From the NCBI RefSeq assembly GCF_900115665.1, contig NZ_FOXH01000001.1, forward strand, positions 553,777 through 617,776: 64,000 nucleotides of DNA, written 5' to 3'. Positions within the stretch are counted from its first letter, which is position 1; each line of letters opens with the position of its first letter. Of this stretch, positions 35,018 through 43,750 are shown in pieces. Origin of the DNA: Pseudarcicella hirudinis. GTDB taxonomy: Bacteria > Bacteroidota > Bacteroidia > Cytophagales > Spirosomataceae. Both the position numbers and the translations under genes were made by a program. Below the pieces are notes generated by a model. The model had not been told where the DNA came from, did no database searches, and was given only the letters and a program-made list of their open reading frames with translations.

Positions 35018-36706
35018 CTAATTAGCCAACGCCTGGGCGGAACCTACGACGCGTAAAAACATGTCCATAAATTGTCTCTGAACCTCCTCTACGCCTAAGC
35101 CCTCACCAGCAGTGTAATTTAGCGTTTCGAGGAATTTTGAAACGTTAACATTGATTGTAGTCGCCTTTCCACCTGTTGCGCTTCCTGTGCCACCCGCGGA
35201 AGCTGAGCCGGAAACTAATTGCGATTCCGTTTTTTGCTTCTCTTCCGAAAGTCTGGCGTTTCGGTCGCCCGTTAGTTGACGGTGTACATCGTTACGTTTC
35301 TGGTCTTTACCGTGAATCCTTGATTCTATAAGATTAAACTTATCACTGTCGTACTCTTTCCCAATCTGCGTAAAACTTCTTTTCCAAATATCTAAAGGCC
35401 TGTCGCTCCCTTTTGCATCTGTAAAGCCTTTTTTTATGCTCGTAAATGCCTTCCCGGCTGCTTTTATCTCAGGACTAAAATCATCAATTTTACGGCCACC
35501 CCAATCAAATAGCTGTGTCATCCATTTCAAGGGAGCAAAGGGTTGTTTGAGCCTATTGCCCAATGTGTCTACTACATTAGCCGCTTGCAAAGCCTTTACA
35601 TTAAATGTTTCAAGAATTTTTGAAGCGGTTTCAAATGGGGACACAAAAGTATTCCCAATGTCCCGAAAAGCTTGTTTTAACGGGTCGGCGTTCTTTAAGA
35701 AATCATTGCCAAAGTCAATCAACTTATCCAGTTTTGGGAGCAAATTATCTAACGATTCTGTTGCGATTTCGTTCTTAAATGTCCCCCATAACGTCGAAAG
35801 CTTGCCGCGTGTAGTCTGAGCCTGTTTATCCATAAGGCCGTAAAACTTCCCGCCTTTTTCTGTTAAAGACTCTAACGCTCTGTCGACGTCTTGGAAACTA
35901 ACCTTTCCGTCTGAAATAAGCTGCGATAAGGTCGCGCGACTTACTTTTTTAAGCTTTGCAAGGGCGTCTAATATTGGCACAAGGTTGTTTTCAAATTCCC
36001 GGGCATTAATCATGTCCAGTTTTCCGATTCCTTTAACCTGCGCGTAATTAAAGATGTTCCGGTTTAGGTTCTCCGCTTTTCCACGGCTTAAATCTCCGAA
36101 CATCGCCATCTTTTTTTCAATTTTGTCGGCCGAAACATTTTGACTCAACAATGCACCTGCCTGCAAGACGTCGTCATTTTCGTACGAAGTCTTGTCTGCA
36201 TATTTGTTCAAATTCGCAACAACAGAGGCTGCCTTATGCTTGCCAACAAACTGCTCGAAATCCAATAAAGTACTTTGTCTGTCCATGCCCAATTTAGCAG
36301 CATAGGTCAAGCCAGCCGCCGCCATTGTACCCGCCACCAAATAGGGGTTTCCAATCATTGGGAGAGTAGCAGAAAAAGGATTCTTAGAGCCTCCGAGCTT
36401 AGGCGTCCCGAAATTACTATTGCCTCCTCCGCCAGACGGCAGCGTATTCAACCGGGCTTTTAATTTATCTATCTGCTGTTCAGTCTTCTTTATCTTGGAG
36501 TCGTCTATTTCAATGGTCTTTTTGACCTCTAAGCTTTGCAGCTTTGAATTAAGCTTATCTACAAGCTTACCCGTATTTCCGATTGCCCGGTCGAACGAAG
36601 CTTGTTTTTTCACCATACGGTCGGTTTTGTTCGTATAGTTGTTGAAAAGATTATCAAGCGGGCTTGAAAACAAGTCCGATAATCCTATGTCAAAACTGTA
36701 TGCCAT
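35018..36706 (-). CDS. Tail tape measure protein
   Basis: A 562-aa protein with a coiled-coil N-terminus (about 50-95), a hydrophobic glycine-rich stretch (about 115-140) and the conserved tape-measure domain (about 145-310, e.g. LLDFEQFVGKHKAASVVANL and KGKIGKLD-like VKGIGKLDMINAREFENNLV). It sets tail length; 562 residues imply a rather short tail. It starts with ATG overlapping the stop of the frameshifted chaperone product, the usual order. Confidence 0.85.
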   Translation of the reverse strand: MAYSFDIGLSDLFSSPLDNLFNNYTNKTDRMVKKQASFDRAIGNTGKLVDKLNSKLQSLEVKKTIEIDDSKIKKTEQQIDKLKARLNTLPSGGGGNSNFGTPKLGGSKNPFSATLPMIGNPYLVAGTMAAAGLTYAAKLGMDRQSTLLDFEQFVGKHKAASVVANLNKYADKTSYENDDVLQAGALLSQNVSADKIEKKMAMFGDLSRGKAENLNRNIFNYAQVKGIGKLDMINAREFENNLVPILDALAKLKKVSRATLSQLISDGKVSFQDVDRALESLTEKGGKFYGLMDKQAQTTRGKLSTLWGTFKNEIATESLDNLLPKLDKLIDFGNDFLKNADPLKQAFRDIGNTFVSPFETASKILETFNVKALQAANVVDTLGNRLKQPFAPLKWMTQLFDWGGRKIDDFSPEIKAAGKAFTSIKKGFTDAKGSDRPLDIWKRSFTQIGKEYDSDKFNLIESRIHGKDQKRNDVHRQLTGDRNARLSEEKQKTESQLVSGSASAGGTGSATGGKATTINVNVSKFLETLNYTAGEGLGVEEVQRQFMDMFLRVVGSAQALAN

Positions 36707-37190
36707 TATTTATATCGGTCAGGATAAAGTAGTTTTAATAGAAAAAGGCATTCTTGCCAGGCTGCGCCGAACTGTTCGTTTGAAAGCTGGTTGGGGTTTT
36801 GGATTCCGAGAAAGTGACGAAGCAAGGTATTGCGCTTCCTTACTTCGTCCAGGTACGTTTCTTGCAGAGGCTTTCCAGCCTCTAAACGTTTTTTAAGCTA
36901 CCCTCGAACACCGGGATTAACTGGGCAGCGGCCTGATAGCATTGGAACAACAAAAGTTCGTCCGCCTCTAAGGCTTCCGGGTTATCGCTGCCCAAGTAGC
37001 AGTTTACAAACATTGCCTTGCCTCTGTTAAAGCCCTCTTCTGACAAAGCGGCTTGGATAATATCGAGCGTCGGACGCTTAAAAAATACGGCAATTACGGT
37101 TGCTTCGTCTGTTTTAATAGACGCCTCTTTTACTTTTTTGCCCGCAAATCCGGCAATATCTGCCGCGGATAATGGTGCTTTGAAATCCAT
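36706..37190 (-). CDS. Tail assembly chaperone with programmed -1 frameshift
   Basis: The zero-frame protein (36882-37190) has 102 aa. Near its end the minus strand reads tta aaa aac gtt tag, so the slippery heptamer A AAA AAC (36894-36888) is exactly in phase. A -1 slip continues for 60 codons to a stop at 36706-36708 that overlaps the tape-measure ATG, giving a 161-aa fusion product. Tail chaperones (lambda G/GT, Mu gp41/42) are made this way and lie just upstream of the tape measure gene. The extension encodes LEAGKPLQETYLDEV and more, a helical charged domain. Confidence 0.82.
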
Positions 37191-37222
37191 ATTTTTGTTT
37201 TTAAAAAGCTTTTAAAAATTGA

Positions 37223-37627
37223 TTAAACGAGACTTAAGAAGATGAAGTTTGCTGTAACTTCCGTGTCCGGGTCGCCCTGTCCGATGCTCACATCTTCACC
37301 GCCGAACTCGCAGAACATTAAGCTGTCTGACTGTACAGTTAAGTCCGGGCGTTTGTACGCAATTGTGATTGTGAACGGCGGAACATCTCCGAGAAGCTTT
37401 ACACCGAAGCGCGCTTTAATTGCAATCAGGTCTCTTTTTTTAATTGTGATTGAGCCGCTGAAGCTCTTGTTTCCAATCCCGACGAATTGGGGGTTTGTCC
37501 CAGCTCCGTACTGCAATTTCTTATCGAAATCGGCAGTGTACTGCACACGGGTAAAGCTTGTAAGCTCCTGCCCGTTGTGCAGTAATCGAAGCTGAGACCA
37601 GTCGTATGCTCTACTGTCGAATGCCAT
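37223..37627 (-). CDS. Tail tube protein
   Basis: A 134-aa beta-rich protein (SFSGSITIKKRDLIAIKARF; VTANFIFLSLV at the end) directly after the sheath gene, the place of the Mu/P2 tube protein. The fold of tube proteins is a beta barrel; the sequence fits but has no sharp motif. Confidence 0.65.
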   Translation of the reverse strand: MAFDSRAYDWSQLRLLHNGQELTSFTRVQYTADFDKKLQYGAGTNPQFVGIGNKSFSGSITIKKRDLIAIKARFGVKLLGDVPPFTITIAYKRPDLTVQSDSLMFCEFGGEDVSIGQGDPDTEVTANFIFLSLV

Positions 37628-37636
37628 CTTTATCTG

Positions 37637-38803
37637 TTAAATTGTTGTTGCGAAACCAATCTTGACGATAATTTCTTTCATTGTCGCAGTCGGAACAATC
37701 TTTAGAACAACCTCTAAATTGCCCGTTTGTAAAATGTTCTGAGCCGGGTTAATTTGGCATTTTACTGCGCTGATTTCCCCCTGGCAGTTGATTGTAACCG
37801 CGCTTTCACATTCTCTTTCGAAAAATGAAAGTTTAGCAGCGTCTAACAAACCATTATCTATTACGATTGTCTCGTTAACGTGGTTAACGAACGTAGCGTA
37901 AGCAATACGGTGAACCTTGTCGATAGTTCTGCCAGCCTGCAAGCTTGAATAATCGTCGCTTGTCGCTGTCGCAGTACTGTCGTTTAAGAAGAAATATCCC
38001 AACTTACCCGGATAAGCTGTAGGTACAATGTACCCCTTGCTCGCAAGCGTTGCCAAATCTGCGAACTGACTTTCTATCGTCGTTCCGTTCGTAAGATACA
38101 TTGCAGAACTAGGCAGCGCACCCCAGCCCACATGTCCGATGTGCTGGTTAACTGCAACTGCGGCAATCCTGCCTAAAAGCAAGCCTTGCGCGGCATTTCT
38201 TGCAGCAACCGTAACACAGGCAAGGTTAATGGCCACCCGGTTATAAGCCGCGCTCGTAAGGTTTACCACTACAGCCGGGTCGCTTCCGTAGAATCTACCG
38301 TCCAAGATTATACGCAGTGGTTTTTGACCGCCCGCGTAAGTCTCCGCTAACGCCTGCGCCTTGATTAGAGCCGTTGGAATATCTGCGTCTAGCCCGGCCG
38401 TAATTGCCGGAGATGTTCCGCCCGAAACGAACAAAGAAACCGCAAGCACATTGACTCTGCCTTGACTGTAATCAAGCAGCTTCTTTGCAGAGTTTGCCGT
38501 ATCCTTGTCGAGTACTTCCGACATTTTGGCTGTTTTCGGGTACATCATAATATAGAACTCTCTGCCCTCGTTCTGTGGGAACGAATAGAAGTCTTTTATT
38601 TGTGACCAGGCCTCTGCGTTCTCTGTTCCTGCGATAGCCGTTAGCCCTAATCCCTCCGCCTGCGCCAAAGAGTTAATCATCTTTGGCGTATATAAGGCAA
38701 GGTTAGCCGTTGCCGTGCCAGTGAACAGCAGTCCGGTGACACGGTCTTGAACGGTCTGGACTTTGCCCAGACCGCCGTTGCTTAAAATGATTTGAACTGC
38801 CAT
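37637..38803 (-). CDS. Contractile tail sheath protein
   Basis: A 388-aa protein of the size of Bacteroidota phage sheath proteins (DUF2586-like). Features are MAVQIILSNGGLGKVQTVQD at the start, RTIDKVHRIAYATFVNHVNE near 300, and LSFFERECESAVTINCQGEI at the C-terminal contractile-domain handshake region. Its presence together with a tube gene and baseplate J shows a contractile (myovirus) tail. Confidence 0.75.
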   Translation of the reverse strand: MAVQIILSNGGLGKVQTVQDRVTGLLFTGTATANLALYTPKMINSLAQAEGLGLTAIAGTENAEAWSQIKDFYSFPQNEGREFYIMMYPKTAKMSEVLDKDTANSAKKLLDYSQGRVNVLAVSLFVSGGTSPAITAGLDADIPTALIKAQALAETYAGGQKPLRIILDGRFYGSDPAVVVNLTSAAYNRVAINLACVTVAARNAAQGLLLGRIAAVAVNQHIGHVGWGALPSSAMYLTNGTTIESQFADLATLASKGYIVPTAYPGKLGYFFLNDSTATATSDDYSSLQAGRTIDKVHRIAYATFVNHVNETIVIDNGLLDAAKLSFFERECESAVTINCQGEISAVKCQINPAQNILQTGNLEVVLKIVPTATMKEIIVKIGFATTI

Positions 38804-38806
38804 TGA

Positions 38807-39037
38807 TTAGGTCTTTTCGATTGTAGGGAAATCCCAGTGAGTTCCGCGATTTCGCGAAAGTTTCCACAAATCACCATGCCCATCTAAAAAGACCTTTAGG
38901 TTCACACAGTCGTCAGAGTGCACCGCGGTAATAATTGCGGGCAATTCTTTCTTTGAAAAACCGGAATGCTGCATAAGTGAAATATCTTCCTCGGTCGGCT
39001 TGTATATTACAATCCGTCCAATTGTTACTTTTGACAT
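38807..39037 (-). CDS. Small protein between capsid and sheath genes
   Basis: A 76-aa basic-to-acidic protein, three bases from the sheath gene. VNLKVFLDGHGDLWKLSRN resembles a small beta protein. It may be a head or tail connector. No family recognised. Confidence 0.5.
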   Translation of the reverse strand: MSKVTIGRIVIYKPTEEDISLMQHSGFSKKELPAIITAVHSDDCVNLKVFLDGHGDLWKLSRNRGTHWDFPTIEKT

Positions 39038-39075
39038 ATAAAAGGGGTTTTAAAAGGCTTTTAAAAAGGATTAAA

Positions 39076-40035
39076 TTAAGCTGCTGTATCCTCCACAAGT
39101 GCTACAACGCCCAAGTTATCAAGGCGTTTTTTGATGCCAGTCGCACGGGTAAGCGAAGAAAGAATACTACCGTAAAACTGTGGGTCATTATCTCTTTCGA
39201 AAACGTCAACTTCCCCTACAGCCTTATAAACCATTGACGGATGCCAGAAAAGACTAGCTGCGTTATCTGTCGCGGCCGCAGTCGTGTAAGTCTTAAGGCT
39301 CATATCTTTTGCCCCGGTGTAGGCGGCATTGATATTAAGCACCCGGCTACGCTTCATAATCTTAAATCCCATTAGCTCGTTGATTACACCAGCTTTCAAG
39401 TCCGCTTCGTTGGTTACATCACGGCGTAGCATCACATCGTCAGAAAACAGATCGTTATACATCTGAGGTGTTAATAACGCTACACGGCCGTCTTGCGGGA
39501 CATCTTGCGCGTCAAGCATTGCCGCCATTCTTGCGATGTCTTGTCGCAAAGCGGTTTTTCTGTTACCAGTCGACCCGGCCAGCTCCGCAGCTCTTGCCGC
39601 CCCTGTTGTCTTGCTGATGCGGACAAACGGAGAGGCTGCGCCCGTCGTCGCGACGTTAATAAATCCGCTAGCTGCGGCCCAGTTGAACAGTACTTTCAAA
39701 GCAACACGGTCGGTCAAGTTTGCCAAGTTTTGCGACATAACAGAGTTCCGTTTCGAGAACGAAAGTTCGTATTCATCAATTTTGGCGATTCTGACAGGCT
39801 TTACGTAAAAATTCGTAAGCGGTAGGATTAAATCCAAGTCCGTACGCTCTGTTGCATCAACGGGAAACACGGTTAAGTCTTGCTCCACATCTGTCGCTCC
39901 ACCAGCCTGCGGGATATGCAGGAACTTACCGTTTATCAGGAATGAGGTCGCGTCTTCGGCGAACTCTAAAAATTTGTTGTTAGCGTAAATCGCCTCCACG
40001 ATGTCGTTAATCCAGATTTCTTTTTGGATAGCCAT
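39076..40035 (-). CDS. Major capsid protein
   Basis: A 319-aa protein encoded directly after the protease/scaffold gene. Features typical of HK97-fold capsids are a helical N-terminus, the middle RVALLTPQMYNDLFSDDVML region, TYTTAAATDNAASLFWHPSM and DNDPQFYGSILSSLTRATG near the end. It forms the icosahedral head. Assignment is from order and size together with this general pattern. Confidence 0.72.
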   Translation of the reverse strand: MAIQKEIWINDIVEAIYANNKFLEFAEDATSFLINGKFLHIPQAGGATDVEQDLTVFPVDATERTDLDLILPLTNFYVKPVRIAKIDEYELSFSKRNSVMSQNLANLTDRVALKVLFNWAAASGFINVATTGAASPFVRISKTTGAARAAELAGSTGNRKTALRQDIARMAAMLDAQDVPQDGRVALLTPQMYNDLFSDDVMLRRDVTNEADLKAGVINELMGFKIMKRSRVLNINAAYTGAKDMSLKTYTTAAATDNAASLFWHPSMVYKAVGEVDVFERDNDPQFYGSILSSLTRATGIKKRLDNLGVVALVEDTAA

Positions 40036-40087
40036 TTTTTAAAAGAAGATTTTTTAAAGTATCTATTTGTCTGTTTTAGATTAGCGA

Positions 40088-41029
40088 CTATGCGCCGTAT
40101 TTTGTGCCGAACTTCGCGCTAAAAAGCTTACTGAATCGCTCCGGATTACTTTGTTTTAGTGCGTATAATTGACCCGTTTTATCGAGTCTGGTGTACTCGT
40201 CTGCAAGCTTAATTACATCGTTATCTGCCTGCGAATCCGGTTGAATTACATCTGCAAGTGACACAGGGGCTTTTCTTTCAGCTAGCAATTTTTCTACAAG
40301 CTCATAGTTACCCGAAGCGTCAGCCAACGCGATGAACGTTTCTTTTTCTGTCGCAGAGATGCGCTTTTCGGTAATAGCCTTGTCGCACAATTGTGCAAAG
40401 GCGGCCTTTTCGTCTGTTTTGTTTTTAGCTACAAGCTCATCAAACCTTGCCTTGTAGCCCTGTTCTTGTTTCAATGCAGTAACGGACTGCAAGGCCGCTG
40501 ACTCGTCTGCGGAGTCAGACAAATTCAGTAGCTTTCTTAATTGCTCTAACATTGTTTTTTTAGGTTGTTTAAGTTGTTTTAAAAGGTTGTCTGAGAGATT
40601 GAAATATGTACTCTCGCGGTCATTTTCGTCGACAAGACGAATGCAGGATTTATTTCCCGCGAGCGTAACAAGAGAGGTTTCACGCGCTTTCGAGCGGGCA
40701 AAGTACACATACTCTTTCCCGTTTATAGTTTTCAGATATGCGCTACTTTCATCCGGGCGAACAGATATAGACGCGCGGGTTATTATGCCATCGTCAACCA
40801 ACTGTTTTACCTTTGCGGCTTCCGCAATCCCTGTGTAGGGATTCCATTTTTGCGAAATCGCACCGTCGACTAATTTGCGGTCTGTCCAGTGCCCGCATGG
40901 CACATTTAAGTCATGATTAAAAAAACATGTTGGCTCTTGGTCGACGTCGCTAAAGTCTATCCCTTCGCTGTCCAGCCCAAAACCATACACATTTATCGTG
41001 TCTTGTGTAGCTATGAAAATGTAATTCAT
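40088..41029 (-). CDS. Prohead protease/scaffold protein
   Basis: A 313-aa protein from ATG 41029; the longer ORF to 41056 would need a TTG start inside the operator repeat. The N-terminal half resembles HK97-type prohead proteases (FNHDLNVPCGHW, IITRASISVRPDES, ARETSLVTLAGN). The C-terminal half is helical and charged like a scaffold (QPKKTMLEQLRKLLNL, then TALKQEQGYKARFDELVAKN). It likely cleaves and scaffolds the capsid. It is first in the leftward late operon. Confidence 0.65.
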   Translation of the reverse strand: MNYIFIATQDTINVYGFGLDSEGIDFSDVDQEPTCFFNHDLNVPCGHWTDRKLVDGAISQKWNPYTGIAEAAKVKQLVDDGIITRASISVRPDESSAYLKTINGKEYVYFARSKARETSLVTLAGNKSCIRLVDENDRESTYFNLSDNLLKQLKQPKKTMLEQLRKLLNLSDSADESAALQSVTALKQEQGYKARFDELVAKNKTDEKAAFAQLCDKAITEKRISATEKETFIALADASGNYELVEKLLAERKAPVSLADVIQPDSQADNDVIKLADEYTRLDKTGQLYALKQSNPERFSKLFSAKFGTKYGA

Positions 41030-41043
41030 TTTGCTTTCCCTTG

Positions 41044-41133
41044 TTGTTCGAAACAAAGCTCGAACAAAATTTTAAGTGTCGCAAAAACCTATTTTCAAAT
41101 TGACCTAAAATTAAGTTCAAATTAGCCTAAATT
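41044..41133. promoter_or_regulatory. Divergent late control region with dyad and direct repeats
   Basis: Between the two divergent late operons lie an inverted repeat TTGTTCGA / TCGAACAA (41044-41051, 41060-41067) and two direct repeats TCAAATTGACCTAAAATT (41095) and TCAAATTAGCCTAAATT (41117), 22 bp apart. A partial third copy, GACTAAATTGGATTT, follows at 41136. About two helix turns between copies suits side-by-side binding of a late activator, a role played in Mu by protein C. Confidence 0.5.
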
Positions 41134-41215
41134 CAGACTAAATTGGATTTGACTTTTTGTAACTACTTGAATAACTGCTGAATTTCGAAGAAAAAAGACA
41201 AACATTCTTGAATTT

Positions 41216-41665
41216 ATGACAGCAGAAAAGCTAGCCGAAACCCTTTATTTTAGCGGGTTAAGTCAGAAAAAAATCGCAGAAATTACAGAGAAGTCCGAGG
41301 CCACGGTATCAGCCTGGGCACAAAAAAACAAGTGGGCAGATAAGCGCGCCAGCACCTTAGCCACCCAGGAAAGTGCCGTACAAAGAATCATGAGTCTGAT
41401 AGATTACCAGCTCAGATATTTGGAGCAACAAAAGGATAAGGCGATACAGGAGGGAAAACTTGTTCCGCTGGATAAGGGGCAGATTGATGCTCTTTCAAAG
41501 CTGCTATCTGGCATTAAGCAAAAGGAGATGACATTCGCCCAAATAGTAAACAATATTACTGAATTATTAGGCTGGCTACAGACGGAAGATATTGCACTCA
41601 GCAAAGCCCTTGTTCCCTTCACTAATAAGTTTATTAATCTCAAAAAGGATAATTTCGACAAGTGA
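41216..41665 (+). CDS. Small terminase-like HTH protein
   Basis: A 149-aa protein with an N-terminal HTH (MTAEKLAETLYFSGLSQKKI, then AEITEKSEATVSAWAQKNKW) and a helical remainder. The HTH plus helical oligomerisation core and the 4-bp overlap with the large terminase gene mark it as the DNA-recognition subunit of packaging. Confidence 0.75.
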   Translation: MTAEKLAETLYFSGLSQKKIAEITEKSEATVSAWAQKNKWADKRASTLATQESAVQRIMSLIDYQLRYLEQQKDKAIQEGKLVPLDKGQIDALSKLLSGIKQKEMTFAQIVNNITELLGWLQTEDIALSKALVPFTNKFINLKKDNFDK

Positions 41666-43221
41666 TAACTACTAAAGACAAACAGGCTTTAGAAGCGTAT
41701 CAAGCGGTCAAACTCAGCATCGGAAAAGCTACAGAGGTTATCTTAGACGAGACTGAATCGCAAAAGGAAAAACGTGTCGCAGAGCTATTAAAGCCTAAAA
41801 ATTTTGAAGCTTTTTGCGACTATTATTTTCCACATTTAAAGACCGCGCCTTTCGGTTGGTTTCATAAGCGAGGGGCAAAAGAAGTATTAGAAGACAATAA
41901 GCATTTTGGCGTATGGGAATTTCCGCGCGAACATGCTAAGTCTACGTTAGCACTAATGCTATTTATTAATCTCTACTTTGCAGGAGAGATTACAGGGCTT
42001 GTCTTAACCTCTCAGAGTGCTGATAAGGCCGAAACTTTGCTTTCGAGATTTCAGGCAGAATTTGAAGCAAACGCGCGGCTTATAAACGATTTCGGGAGTC
42101 AAAAAAATATTGGAGATTGGTCGGTAGGACAGTTCTCAACTATCCGCGACGTGGGATTTTGGGCGTTCGGAGTTGGACAAAGTCCGCGGGGGGTTATCGT
42201 AGGCGGAAACCGTCCTAACGCCTGTCTTGTAGACGATGTAGACACGCCGGATTTGTGTAGAAACCTCGAACGCGTAACCCGTACAGTTGACTGGATAATG
42301 GGGGATTTATGGGGGGCGTGTGCTATCAAACAAGCTCGTTTTTTGTGTCTCGGAAATGGTATTCACCAAAAGTCTGTACTTAGACATATCGTCGGAGACA
42401 CAGAGATAGGAATGCCGAAAAAACCGGGCGTAAGACATCTGAAAGTCTATGCCCTTGAAAATCCCAAAACGCATGCAAAAGACCAAAGCGAAAAGGGCGT
42501 CCCAGCCTGGAAGGAAAACTATTTGCGTGGGCAACTTGACTTAAAGCTTATGCAGGTCGGCTACAGGGTAGCGCAGCGGGAGTATTTTCATAAGCATATT
42601 ATCGACGGAACTGTGTTCAAAAAAGAGTGGGTAAATTATGTTCCTGTCAAGAGCTTGGCAGACTGTCAAGTCGCTGTAAGCTATGTTGACCCTTCTTATA
42701 AAGATACCAAGCGCAACGACTTTAAAGCCATTGTTGCTACAACCCGGATAGGTACAAAAATCGTGGTAGTAGGGGTTTGGGTTAGGCAGGCAAGCGTTTC
42801 CAGTATGGTGACTGCGCACTATGACATGGATTTGTTCCTAAAAAGCAAAGGACTGAAACTACATATTTGCTATATGGAGGCGAATATGATGCAGGACACA
42901 CACTTAACCGAATATGTAGCACAAAAAGAAAATTTCGGATACATGCTGCCAATTCGGGCAGATACGCGAAAAAAACCAGACAAAACGGGGCGCATCGAAA
43001 ATATGACCCCTTTGTTCGAGAGAGGTATTATTGTATTTGCGGACTACCTGAGAAACACCCCTGATTTAATCGCCTTTTTAGAGCAGCTTTTAGGTTTTCC
43101 AAACGCGCACGACGACGCACCCGATGCCTTGGAAGGAAGCGAAAATAAACTAAATGAACATCACAGATCAATGACCCAACCACCTGAAACTGGCGGAACA
43201 CGCCGTACAACAACCTGGTAA
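41662..43221 (+). CDS. Terminase large subunit (Mu gp28-like)
   Basis: A 519-aa packaging motor and nuclease from GTG 41662. The ATPase Walker A-like motif is EFPREHAKSTLAL (REHAKST 89-95), followed by GLVLTSQSADKAETLLSRF and the Walker B region CLVDDVDTPD. The nuclease domain shows SYVDPSYKDTKRNDFKAIVA and, near the end, NAHDDAPDALEG with acidic ligands. It overlaps the small subunit gene (GTGA). Confidence 0.85.
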   Translation: MITTKDKQALEAYQAVKLSIGKATEVILDETESQKEKRVAELLKPKNFEAFCDYYFPHLKTAPFGWFHKRGAKEVLEDNKHFGVWEFPREHAKSTLALMLFINLYFAGEITGLVLTSQSADKAETLLSRFQAEFEANARLINDFGSQKNIGDWSVGQFSTIRDVGFWAFGVGQSPRGVIVGGNRPNACLVDDVDTPDLCRNLERVTRTVDWIMGDLWGACAIKQARFLCLGNGIHQKSVLRHIVGDTEIGMPKKPGVRHLKVYALENPKTHAKDQSEKGVPAWKENYLRGQLDLKLMQVGYRVAQREYFHKHIIDGTVFKKEWVNYVPVKSLADCQVAVSYVDPSYKDTKRNDFKAIVATTRIGTKIVVVGVWVRQASVSSMVTAHYDMDLFLKSKGLKLHICYMEANMMQDTHLTEYVAQKENFGYMLPIRADTRKKPDKTGRIENMTPLFERGIIVFADYLRNTPDLIAFLEQLLGFPNAHDDAPDALEGSENKLNEHHRSMTQPPETGGTRRTTTW

Positions 43222-43223
43222 AA

Positions 43224-43643
43224 ATGGCATACGTAACAACAACAGACCTTAACGCAGCTCTCTACGAAGAGATTCAGCAATCTATTAGCCGGGACAATTC
43301 GAACCCGCCAGAAACCGCAATAAACAACGCGATGGACTTGGTTGCAGCAAAACTTTCACTACGCTATAACATTGCGGCGGAGTTTGCTAAAACTGGCGAT
43401 AGTCGTAACTCCCTGCTTGTAATGTACGTAAGAGATATAGCAATATACTTCTTATACAAGCTCCCTGAGTCCGTTCCTGCAAAGCGAAAGTTTGCATACG
43501 AAGAAGCAATATCTTTCTTGCTCGAATGTCAGCAGGGACTATCCGTAATACAGGGCTTAGACCCCGCGCCAGTAAGCGAAAACCCGGCAGCTTCGGACAG
43601 AATTGCCGCTGGATACGAACCCCGCAGGCCGTCAAGGTGGTAA
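43224..43643 (+). CDS. Head completion protein, DUF1320/Mu gp36-like
   Basis: A 139-aa protein starting MAYVTTTDLNAALYEEIQQS, the standard opening of Mu gp36-like (DUF1320) proteins, with helical core around AINNAMDLVAAKLSLRYNIA and VRDIAIYFLYKLPE. It belongs to the neck/connector. Located between terminase and portal genes. Confidence 0.75.
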   Translation: MAYVTTTDLNAALYEEIQQSISRDNSNPPETAINNAMDLVAAKLSLRYNIAAEFAKTGDSRNSLLVMYVRDIAIYFLYKLPESVPAKRKFAYEEAISFLLECQQGLSVIQGLDPAPVSENPAASDRIAAGYEPRRPSRW

Positions 43644-43750
43644 ACCCCTTTTAAAACATTTTTAATTTTTCTTGTAATCGATTTTAATAGTCGATTGACA
43701 CAACTATTCGACTTGCGACAATATCGTCGCTTAAACGCAAAATTAAGCCG

